Under the pieces are notes generated by a model. That model ran no database searches and was not told the origin of the DNA. It was given only the letters and a program-made list of their open reading frames with translations. A program made the position numbers and the translations under genes. Below, piece after piece: positions 42,860 to 50,514 of a stretch of DNA of 64,000 bases; within the stretch, counting starts at the first letter, position 1; the number at the start of each line of letters is the position of its first letter. The stretch is from Treponema sp. (lineage in GTDB: Bacteria > Spirochaetota > Spirochaetia > Treponematales > Treponemataceae), in the NCBI GenBank assembly GCA_024400915.1, contig JAKSLX010000001.1:1-64000 (forward strand), in the 5' to 3' direction.

Positions 42860-45835
42860 ATGGATATTTTTTCAAAACTTAATGACAAACAGACACTTGC
42901 CGTACAGAACACGGAAGGCTATGTCCGCGTAATTGCAGGTGCAGGCTCAGGAAAAACAAAACTACTTGTAAGCCGCTATGCATACCTTGTAAAAGAATAT
43001 GGAATTGACTCTTCAAATATTCTCTGCGTAACTTTCACAAACAAAGCTGCGGGGGAAATGAAAAAAAGAATTTCAAACCTCATTGGACCTGAATATTCCA
43101 CCTCCTTAATTTGCACTTATCACGGTTTTTGTGCAAGGATGATTCGTGAAGACCCTGAAAAATTGTTTCTTACAAAAGGTTTTCAGATTATCGACACCTG
43201 CCAGCAAAAATCCATCCTCGAAGAAATCTATGCAAAGTACGAACTAAAACTTGACCACGCCTGTTTCCAAAGATTTTTAAAGGGTATCGCCATGTTCAAG
43301 AAGAATCTGGATTATGTGCCTAAAATGTGCAATCCAGAGAAAGTTCAGATCCTTGTTGAAATAAAAAACATCAACGACCAGATTCTAGAGGAATATCTCC
43401 AGCGGCAAAAGGCAATCTACAGCCTGGACTTTTCAGACCTTTTGAGCTATGCCCTTTACCTTTTGAAGAATGATGAAGAAGTCAGGTCAAAATGGCAATC
43501 GAGACTTAATTACATCATGGTGGATGAATTTCAGGATTCTTCAAATACGGAAATGGAACTCATAGACATTTTGAGCGCCCAATACAAAAACCTCATGATA
43601 GTTGGAGATCCGGATCAAAACATCTACGAATGGAGGGGAAGCGATGTAAAGCTTCTTGTAGATTTTGACAAAACTCACCCCAGCACTAAAACCATCATAC
43701 TGAACCAGAATTATCGTTCTACTCCACAGATCCTTAAGTGTGCAAATACCCTCATTGAAAAGAACGAACTTAGACTGAAAAAAGATCTTTTTACTGAATC
43801 CAATGAAGGGGCAATCGTTACCCACATTCATTCCAAATCAGAGGAAGACGAAGTGGAATGGATTGCAAAAACAATAAAAGAGACTCGCAAAAGCCATAGA
43901 AAATCCTATTCTGACTTTGCAATTTTATACCGATCAAGCTTTCTTTCGAGACTTGTTGAAAGAAAACTTGTTGAAGAAAACATTCCTTACGAGATTTACG
44001 GTGGAGTAAAATTCTATCAGAGGATGGAAGTTCAGGATGTGGTTGCTTACCTGAGACTTATTGCTTTTAATGACGATCTTTCTTTTAAAAGAATCATAAA
44101 CAAACCTCGCAGGCAGTTTGGCCGGGTAAGGCTTGCAGCTCTTGAAGCCATGCGGGACAACAACGACATCAATCTTTTTGACCAGGATAAGCTTTCAGAA
44201 AAAAGCCTTTACGAAGTTCTTAAGACCCATCTTTTGGATCCAGCCTTCAAGGGAAGCGGAGCGGCAGAATTTATTTCTTCAATGGAAAAACTGAAGAACA
44301 TGAAGGATTTCGTAAAAATCAGTGAACTTGTAAACAGAGTTTGCAATGATTCAGGATATGAAAAATACATCCGTAAACTTGGTGACGAAGAACGCCTTGA
44401 TAACCTTTCAGAATTCAAACGCATTGCAAATGAATTTGAGAATGGATTTGGGGAAGATATAAATCTTGAAGAATTCCTGCAGCAGATTGCATTGATGTCG
44501 GCAGAAGACACAGACAAACCGTGCGAGGCGGTAAAACTCATGACGATTCATGCTTCAAAGGGTCTGGAATTCCCAGTTGTTTTTACCATAGGATTTTCAG
44601 AAGGAATTTTTCCAAACTCAAAAAGCATAGAGGAAAGAAAGAAACTTGGATTGGAAGAAGAGCGCCGTCTATGCTATGTTGCAATTACCCGTTCCCGGGA
44701 AATTCTTTACATTATGGACAGCGAAGGATTGGGGCAGCAAGGCATAAAAAAACTTCCATCCCGTTTCCTCTATGAAATAGGAGAAACAAACTACCAGCGA
44801 ATCGGAAAAATCAGCAGCGAACTTGAAAAGGAAAGTTTTGAATACATTCAGCGACTGAACCTTCAAATGCTTGATGAACTTCCGGCTCCAGAAAATTCCG
44901 AACTTCAGACAATAGAACACCACATTTTCGGAACAGGCAAAGTCCTCTCCTTTGACAGTAAGCGTAAGGTTTATTCTGTGCAGTTTGAAGGAATGAACCA
45001 GCCAAGGTCCATCAGCGCAGAGTATTTTACCCGCAAGCATGACAGTTTGCCCAAAATCCAGAATTCACTTGCTCTTGAAGCTTTGGAAATGGATATACTA
45101 CAAAAAAATGAATTGAAAATAACAGTCCCTGAAATAATTGAAGAAGATGAAGAAATCGAATACAGGGATCTTCCCCATTATGAAGACGATGTAGAAACAG
45201 AAGAATATGAATTTCAGACTCAGGAAAAAGTCATAGTACCTGAAAACACAGATGAAATTGAAGAAACTGAGATTGAAATTACAGAAGAACCAGAAGAACC
45301 TAATTCTGAAGTTGAAGTGCAATCACCTGATTTGGACAATATTTCTGATGAACTTCGCGAACAGTTAAAAAATGCAGTCAATCATCTGGACGACCCGGAG
45401 TTTCCGATGACAGGATGGATCTGCTCAGGAATAACAGATTTAGGTAAGCCGTCTGAAATTTGCCGGCTGTGCGGACATCAGATAATCCGTTACGTTCATC
45501 ATATGCATAACACCCAAACCGGTATGACCTTAGGCTGCGGATGTATTTGTGCAGGAAAACTCGAAGGGGATTTGGAAAAGGCAAGGGAAAGAGAAGGAGC
45601 ATTAAAAAACAAATTGCAGCGTAAGATAAGCTTCAAGAAAAAGAAGTGGAAGAAATCCGCCAAAGGACACGAATACCTGAAGGTAAAAAATCACCTAATG
45701 GTCATATTCCATTTTAAGAATTCCGGGAAGTGGACTTTTTCCCTGGACAACAATTTCAGCGAAAAGAAATTCAATTCTCGGGAAGAATGTCTTGAAGGAA
45801 TTTTCAATGCATTGGATGAATTGCTTTACAGCTGA
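42860..45835 (+). CDS. UvrD/PcrA-like helicase with acidic linker and C-terminal zinc domain
   Basis: 991 aa from the ATG of MDIFSKLNDKQTLAVQN; a longer in-frame start adds 15 unlike residues. Superfamily 1A motifs: Q-motif LNDKQTLAV, Walker A AGAGSGKT, Ia VTFTNKAAGEM, II VDEFQDSS, III IVGDPDQNIYEWRGS, V MTIHASKGLEFPVVF, VI EERRLCYVAITRSR. Residues ~655-750 are the usual tail, then a very acidic linker (~750-850). A separate C-terminal domain contains CRLCGHQIIRYVHHM and TLGCGCICAG, a Cys/His zinc site ending in a basic stretch. 3'-5' DNA helicase for repair; the added domain is not part of ordinary UvrD. Confidence 0.85.
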   Translation: MDIFSKLNDKQTLAVQNTEGYVRVIAGAGSGKTKLLVSRYAYLVKEYGIDSSNILCVTFTNKAAGEMKKRISNLIGPEYSTSLICTYHGFCARMIREDPEKLFLTKGFQIIDTCQQKSILEEIYAKYELKLDHACFQRFLKGIAMFKKNLDYVPKMCNPEKVQILVEIKNINDQILEEYLQRQKAIYSLDFSDLLSYALYLLKNDEEVRSKWQSRLNYIMVDEFQDSSNTEMELIDILSAQYKNLMIVGDPDQNIYEWRGSDVKLLVDFDKTHPSTKTIILNQNYRSTPQILKCANTLIEKNELRLKKDLFTESNEGAIVTHIHSKSEEDEVEWIAKTIKETRKSHRKSYSDFAILYRSSFLSRLVERKLVEENIPYEIYGGVKFYQRMEVQDVVAYLRLIAFNDDLSFKRIINKPRRQFGRVRLAALEAMRDNNDINLFDQDKLSEKSLYEVLKTHLLDPAFKGSGAAEFISSMEKLKNMKDFVKISELVNRVCNDSGYEKYIRKLGDEERLDNLSEFKRIANEFENGFGEDINLEEFLQQIALMSAEDTDKPCEAVKLMTIHASKGLEFPVVFTIGFSEGIFPNSKSIEERKKLGLEEERRLCYVAITRSREILYIMDSEGLGQQGIKKLPSRFLYEIGETNYQRIGKISSELEKESFEYIQRLNLQMLDELPAPENSELQTIEHHIFGTGKVLSFDSKRKVYSVQFEGMNQPRSISAEYFTRKHDSLPKIQNSLALEALEMDILQKNELKITVPEIIEEDEEIEYRDLPHYEDDVETEEYEFQTQEKVIVPENTDEIEETEIEITEEPEEPNSEVEVQSPDLDNISDELREQLKNAVNHLDDPEFPMTGWICSGITDLGKPSEICRLCGHQIIRYVHHMHNTQTGMTLGCGCICAGKLEGDLEKAREREGALKNKLQRKISFKKKKWKKSAKGHEYLKVKNHLMVIFHFKNSGKWTFSLDNNFSEKKFNSREECLEGIFNALDELLYS

Positions 45836-45862
45836 AAATTCATGGTATAATAGGCAGTCATT

Positions 45863-46429
45863 ATGTTTGGAAAAAAGAAAAAAGAGTCAACGAAAAGTTC
45901 AGAAGTTTCGCAAGCAGAAACCTTATACATTGCCAACGAAGAACATTATGAACAGGTAATAGAAAGGATAAAGACCGTAAAGAAAACTTTATGGATTGGA
46001 ACTGCAGACATAAAGGATCTTTATGTAAAGGAAGGACGGGGAACAAAACCACTTCTTGGAGTTCTTTCTGAGCTTGCAAAAAAAGGTGTGGCAATCCGAT
46101 TGATTCATGCAAAAGAACCTGGTCCTGCATTCAGGGAAGATTTTGACAAATACCCGGCTTTGATAGAAGGGGTTGAAAGAGTCCTCTGCCCAAGAGTTCA
46201 CTTTAAGATAATCATATTCGATCTAAAAACAGCCTATGTAGGGTCGGCAAACCTTACGGGGGCTGGGCTTGGAATGAAAGCTGAAACCACACGAAACTTT
46301 GAAGCCGGCGTTTTAAGCAACAACATGGATTTTGTAAAAAACGCTGCCGAACAATTCGACAGCGTATGGATGGGCAGTTTCTGCAAAACCTGCAAAAGAA
46401 AAGATTTCTGCCCTGATCCAATTGTCTAA
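45863..46429 (+). CDS. Phospholipase-D-like domain protein
   Basis: 188 aa. One PLD-type motif is visible, HFKIIIFDLKTAYVGSANLT (HxKx4D then GSAN), plus IWIGTADIKDLYV-like sequence at the start. Single-motif PLD proteins act as dimers on phosphodiesters, often DNA (Nuc/BfiI type), which suits the helicase just upstream (27 nt). The C-terminus has CKTCKRKDFC, a probable zinc site. Lipid hydrolysis is less likely, as there is no signal peptide. Confidence 0.7.
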   Translation: MFGKKKKESTKSSEVSQAETLYIANEEHYEQVIERIKTVKKTLWIGTADIKDLYVKEGRGTKPLLGVLSELAKKGVAIRLIHAKEPGPAFREDFDKYPALIEGVERVLCPRVHFKIIIFDLKTAYVGSANLTGAGLGMKAETTRNFEAGVLSNNMDFVKNAAEQFDSVWMGSFCKTCKRKDFCPDPIV

Positions 46430-46435
46430 GGAACT

Positions 46436-47254
46436 TTAGGCTTCAAGAGGTTTTCTTGCAATTGCCTTTTCTTCAAAAGCCTGCATTACTTTGTGCATAT
46501 CCGGTGTTGTAAGCTCAATGCATTTTTCCTTGAATTCTTCCGGTAATCCAAAGAAAGCTTCTGCCATTCCCGTTGCGATATCAGTCAAAGTATCACAGTC
46601 ACCGCCAAGGCTTACAGCAGTCCTGATGACATCTTCAAAACTTGCACCTTCAAGAAAAGCGGTTATTGCTTCAGGGACAGTTTTCTGACAGCTTTCATTA
46701 TGAAGATATTTTGGACGAATCTCATCACAGGTTCTTGAAAGATCATATTTGAATTCTTTTTCAACAAATTCCTTAATCTGATTCTTGAAATAACCATTAC
46801 GGGCCATCCAGATTACAGAAGCCGTAGCTTCTGCCCCCTTGATTCCCTCTGGATGATTATGGGTAACTTCTGCAGACCAGCGGGCAACTTCCCTTGTTCT
46901 TTCCAAAGTATCAAAGAGCCAACCAACAGAAGAAACTCGCATGGCTGAACCATTTCCCCAGCTGTTATAAGGTTCTGAATCTTCAGCTAAGAGCCAAAAA
47001 TAGAACTTACCGCCATACCCTGCATGGGGATATTTATGTCCCCAAAGATGCATGCTTTTTATCATGGCATCCTTCATGGATTCTTCATCGGCATCAAGTC
47101 CAGCCTTAAGGATTCCATCAGCTATGGCAACTGTCATTACTGAATCATCCGTAAAAGTTGGATTCTCACTGAACATAGGAAAATCCTTTGACTTGTTTCC
47201 TCTGTCAAATTCATAAGGTTCACCGATAATGTCACCCAAAATAGCTCCGTACAT
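46436..47254 (-). CDS. ADP-ribosylglycohydrolase family protein
   Basis: 272 aa. DraG/ARH motifs: YGAILGDIIGEPYEF at the start, TFTDDSVMTVAIADGIL (metal-binding Thr-Asp-Asp) and GGDCDTLTDIATGMAEAFFG (second Asp pair). These all-helical, dinuclear Mg enzymes remove ADP-ribose from proteins or nucleic acids. Last of three minus-strand genes that also encode a VWA protein and a macro-domain protein, so it probably acts in ADP-ribose turnover. SD CGGAGGA. Confidence 0.88.
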   Translation of the reverse strand: MYGAILGDIIGEPYEFDRGNKSKDFPMFSENPTFTDDSVMTVAIADGILKAGLDADEESMKDAMIKSMHLWGHKYPHAGYGGKFYFWLLAEDSEPYNSWGNGSAMRVSSVGWLFDTLERTREVARWSAEVTHNHPEGIKGAEATASVIWMARNGYFKNQIKEFVEKEFKYDLSRTCDEIRPKYLHNESCQKTVPEAITAFLEGASFEDVIRTAVSLGGDCDTLTDIATGMAEAFFGLPEEFKEKCIELTTPDMHKVMQAFEEKAIARKPLEA

Positions 47255-47269
47255 TTTTTCCTCCGATTA

Positions 47270-47920
47270 TTATTTTCTTTTCTTTTTCCTCTGATACTCA
47301 GCGATATTATCAGACCAGTTTGCCTTCAACATTTTTCCGCTTCGCACATGCATGATAGCTTCACCAACAGTAGCAAAGTTCAGCATGGTACCTACTCCAT
47401 CACATTCATAGCGAACAGCCCTGTCACTGCGGATTCCAAGTTTGCCTGCTTCTCCAATGGCATCAATATTGGCACCAAGAAAAAGAAATTCCCACTTGTA
47501 CTTTTCCTGCTGCTTTTCAATCATAGTCTTGATTTTTGCGTAGTCATATTCACGGCTGGAATTTTCCTGTCCGTCCGTAGTGATTACAAAGATTGTCTTT
47601 TCCGGGACATCTTCTTCACGAGCATGTTTGTGGATGTTTCCGATATGATTAATTGCACCGCCGATGGCATCAAGCAAAGCCGTGCAGCCGCCTACTGAAT
47701 ACTGGGTGTCATTCATGGGTTCGATTTTATTGATTGGAACACGGTCATGAACTACCTGGTTTCCATCGCTAAAAAGAACAGTGGAAACATAAGCTTCACC
47801 TTCCACCTTCTTCTGCTTTTCAATAAAAGCATTGTAACCGCCGATAGTATCTGCTTCCAAGCCGCTCATAGACCCGCTTCTGTCCAAAATAAATACGATT
47901 TCTGTAAGTCCCTGTTTCAT
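47270..47920 (-). CDS. VWA-domain protein
   Basis: 216 aa from ATG at 47920, which has GGAGGAG 6 nt upstream; the longer frame adds 27 unlikely residues. MIDAS motif intact: FILDRSGSMSG (DxSxS), SVGGCTALLDAIGGA (Thr) and VITTDGQENSS (Asp). It is a cytosolic metal-dependent adhesion fold that usually assembles protein complexes. Encoded between the macro-domain and ADP-ribosylglycohydrolase genes. Confidence 0.85.
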   Translation of the reverse strand: MKQGLTEIVFILDRSGSMSGLEADTIGGYNAFIEKQKKVEGEAYVSTVLFSDGNQVVHDRVPINKIEPMNDTQYSVGGCTALLDAIGGAINHIGNIHKHAREEDVPEKTIFVITTDGQENSSREYDYAKIKTMIEKQQEKYKWEFLFLGANIDAIGEAGKLGIRSDRAVRYECDGVGTMLNFATVGEAIMHVRSGKMLKANWSDNIAEYQRKKKRK

Positions 47921-48001
47921 GGTTAACTCCTCCATTAAATCTTGTTTTTGATTCAATGATACCGACTTTAACCCTGCACCAGGTCGCCTTCCTGGCGACA
48001 A

Positions 48002-49159
48002 TTAATCGGGTGCGAAACAGTTTTCTCCATGTGAATCAAGAATCATATCCACTTCAACCAGATTGTATATGCCCTTCATTACACAGTACTTGATGATCAG
48101 ATCAAACTTGCTTGATGGCATAAAGGCATATCCAGCGCTGGCCAAAAAATCCTCATATTCTTTAGGCTTTAATTCCAAAGCTAGACCTAATGCCATTACC
48201 GTCATTTTCTTTGGAACATAATTTTTGTTGCTGATAATTTTTGAAAAGAACTTGCGGTCAATGAATGCCTTTGTATAGACTTCCGAATTCTCAAGTTTTC
48301 TTTCTGAAATAAGCTGCTGCAAAGTATTCTGAAAATTCATGGAATCTGAGGAAGATGAGATAAAGACATCAACATCACTGAAACGCTTTTTCCCAGCAGA
48401 TGCACCAACGGGCATATCCAGACCAGCATCTGCTTTTTTCAAAGTATATTCAGTAACAATCGCATTTCTTAATGCACTAAATTCTCGTGAAGAAGAAGTT
48501 TTTTTATTTTTTTCTTTCACAGCATGCGGACGTTTTAATTCTTCATCAGAATCAAACCCCTTTTCTTCCAGCTCAAACCATTCACGATAACCAGAAGTAT
48601 CTTCATCATACAAACTTTCATCTACAAAATTCTTGTCAATAAAGTTCTGGACATCATCAAAAAGCTTTTCAGAAATGATGTAGGATTTTTCGTCATAAAC
48701 GACAAGGATTACTTCGATTCCATTCGAAAGCAGGAATTTGCTGATTTCATCCACTGCAACCTGAAGACCAAGTTCTTTAGGAAATCCGTAGAACCCTGTA
48801 GCAAGCAAAGGAATTGCAATGCTCTTGCACTTCAGTTTCTTTGCCAGATTCAGACTGGAAGAATAACAACTGCGGAGTATTTCCACTTCACCGTTTTTTC
48901 CATCTTCATATTTGGTTCCAACAGTATGAATTATGTATTTGATTCCTTTCTGTTTAAGGTTATATGCTTCAGTCCAGGCAGAATGGCCGGGTTCAATCAC
49001 TCCGATTTCTTCACGGGCAGCAAGAAGTTTCTTTTCTCCTGCAGCTTTATAAATTGAAGAATCTGTTCCCCTTCCAACTAGAGGAAGAGGATTTGCAGTA
49101 TTTACAATGCAATCGGCCGAGACTTTAGTAATGTCGTTTCTAATAATTTTGAAAGCCAT
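48002..49159 (-). CDS. Macro-domain protein with C-terminal helical domain
   Basis: 385 aa. Macro domain at ~1-170: DCIVNTANPLPLVGRGTDSSIYKAAG, IIHTVGTKY and SIAIPLLATGFYGFPKE, the ADP-ribose-binding and hydrolase loops. Charged linker ~185-225. The C-terminal ~140 residues (LQQLISERKLENSEVYTKAFIDRKFFSKIISNKNYVPKKMTVMALGLALEL...FDLIIKYCVMKGIYNLVEVDMIL) form a helix-rich HTH-like module often joined to macro domains. It could bind DNA or RNA. First gene of the ADP-ribose group. Confidence 0.85.
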   Translation of the reverse strand: MAFKIIRNDITKVSADCIVNTANPLPLVGRGTDSSIYKAAGEKKLLAAREEIGVIEPGHSAWTEAYNLKQKGIKYIIHTVGTKYEDGKNGEVEILRSCYSSSLNLAKKLKCKSIAIPLLATGFYGFPKELGLQVAVDEISKFLLSNGIEVILVVYDEKSYIISEKLFDDVQNFIDKNFVDESLYDEDTSGYREWFELEEKGFDSDEELKRPHAVKEKNKKTSSSREFSALRNAIVTEYTLKKADAGLDMPVGASAGKKRFSDVDVFISSSSDSMNFQNTLQQLISERKLENSEVYTKAFIDRKFFSKIISNKNYVPKKMTVMALGLALELKPKEYEDFLASAGYAFMPSSKFDLIIKYCVMKGIYNLVEVDMILDSHGENCFAPD

Positions 49160-49213
49160 AATTCAATTATAATACGGATTTACAGCATTAAATAACAAGT
49201 GCATTTAATTATG

Positions 49214-49822
49214 TTAGAAATATTTCTCCCTTCTGTTATTTTTCATTTTATTAGCAAGCTTTAAATTTTTCTTAATTCCATAAATACCGTTTAAATATCC
49301 CCTGCGCAGCCTTGCTTTGTACGAGGAATTGGGATACCGTTTTGTAAGCCTTTTTAAGTATATAATAGCTCTGGCATCATGCTCGACTGCATAATGAGCA
49401 TAAAGGATTTCATCATACCTTTCTTTTTCAAGCTCCTCTAATTTTTCTGCATTGAGTATCTGTTGCTCAACAATTTTATCATGGTGCACACAAAGAACTT
49501 CTTCTATTACCGAAAAAATTGTTTCATAGAAATCAACATTCCCTTCAGAATCATCAAACTCATCGGAAACAAATCCTCTAAAGACAATTTCATTTCCTAC
49601 TGAAACTACAAATTCATTCCACGCCAGGTTATAATCACTTTCCTCGTAATCAACCATGTGATAGACAATCTCTTCCACCTTGCCTTCATAATTTTCATTA
49701 TGTTCCCTTATAATGTCATCGACGCCGTCTTTTAGATAATCATTTATTCTTTCCATGTCAAAATTGTGTTCAATTTTAAGCGGAAAGGGCAATATTTCTT
49801 CCAAGTCTCTTCCTTTTATCAT
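49214..49822 (-). CDS. Hypothetical protein (202 aa)
   Basis: Not recognised. Acidic first half (DYLKDGVDDIIREHNENYEGKVEEIVYHMVDYEES), then a helical, basic C-terminus (RLTKRYPNSSYKARLRRGYLNGIYGIKKNLKLANKMKNNRREKYF), so the two ends are oppositely charged. Good Shine-Dalgarno (AGGAGGG). It lies downstream of the ClpP terminator and upstream of the macro-domain gene. Confidence 0.45.
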   Translation of the reverse strand: MIKGRDLEEILPFPLKIEHNFDMERINDYLKDGVDDIIREHNENYEGKVEEIVYHMVDYEESDYNLAWNEFVVSVGNEIVFRGFVSDEFDDSEGNVDFYETIFSVIEEVLCVHHDKIVEQQILNAEKLEELEKERYDEILYAHYAVEHDARAIIYLKRLTKRYPNSSYKARLRRGYLNGIYGIKKNLKLANKMKNNRREKYF

Positions 49823-49867
49823 AGATGCCCTCCTTTTTTTTCAGGGTTTAAATTAGATGGAAAAAAT

Positions 49868-49913
49868 TACCACCTCACCCCTGCTTTACAGTATTACCTG
49901 GGTCAAGGTGGCA
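49868..49913 (-). terminator. Terminator of the clpP operon
   Basis: On the minus strand CCACCTTGACCC and GGGGTGAGGTGG can pair (six outer and three inner pairs) around an 18-nt loop, followed by TAATTTTTT. It closes the AAA+/ClpP transcript. Confidence 0.6.
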
Positions 49914-49930
49914 GCATTTCAATTGCTGGA

Positions 49931-50479
49931 TCAAAGGACTACATCAACGATACCGTAATCAACAGCTTCTTTCCCGTGAAGGTAGAAGTTTCTGTCAGTA
50001 TCCTTTACAACTTCTTCGTAAGGCTTGTTGCAGTTTTCGGCAAGAATCTTATTGAGACTATCCTTACAGTGCTTAAGTTCCATGGCTTCGATTTCAACAT
50101 CGCTGGACTGTCCCTTAGCACCGCCCAAAGCCTGGTGAATCATAACTGTTGAGTTTGGAAGGACACATCTTTTGCCCTTTGTTCCGCCGCTAAGAAGAAC
50201 TGCACCCATGCTCATGGCCTTGCCCACGCAGATTGTGCGCACTGGGCTCTTGATGTGCTTGATTGTGTCGTAGATTGCGAGGCCAGCAGTTACATCTCCG
50301 CCGTAGCTGTTGATGTAAAACTGAATCTCATCGTTAGACTGAGCATCCAGGTAAAGCAACTGAGCGATGATGCTTTCCGCCATATTTTCCTCGATGTCAC
50401 CAAAGCAGTGAATGATTCTGCTCTGAAGGTTTGCTGTCCAAATGTCTGTGTGGTCTGGTAATCTTGGTTCGATAAACAT
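49931..50479 (-). CDS. clpP: ATP-dependent Clp protease proteolytic subunit
   Basis: 182 aa from ATG at 50479 (GGGAGA, 9 nt upstream). Catalytic triad in normal settings: Ser90 in GKAMSMGAVLL, His115 in NSTVMIHQALGG and an Asp in VKDTDRNFYL. FYINSYGGDVTAG and the YGIVD end are typical. ClpP forms a barrel of two seven-subunit rings fed by a Clp ATPase. Here it is encoded 35 nt after an unusual two-domain AAA+ ATPase and not with clpX or clpA, suggesting a dedicated second ClpP. The N-terminal axial-loop sequence differs from common ClpP. Confidence 0.92.
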   Translation of the reverse strand: MFIEPRLPDHTDIWTANLQSRIIHCFGDIEENMAESIIAQLLYLDAQSNDEIQFYINSYGGDVTAGLAIYDTIKHIKSPVRTICVGKAMSMGAVLLSGGTKGKRCVLPNSTVMIHQALGGAKGQSSDVEIEAMELKHCKDSLNKILAENCNKPYEEVVKDTDRNFYLHGKEAVDYGIVDVVL

Positions 50480-50514
50480 ACTATAAATTTCTCCCAAAAA
50501 TGAGTGATAGCAAC

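Noticed and set aside
49863..49935. TPP-riboswitch-like phrase (CCAGGTAATACTG) on the minus strand after clpP.
   Set aside because: The 5' half of the aptamer (CTGAGA block) is absent, the element would overlap clpP coding sequence, and the downstream gene is not thiamine-related. It is explained as the clpP terminator stem.
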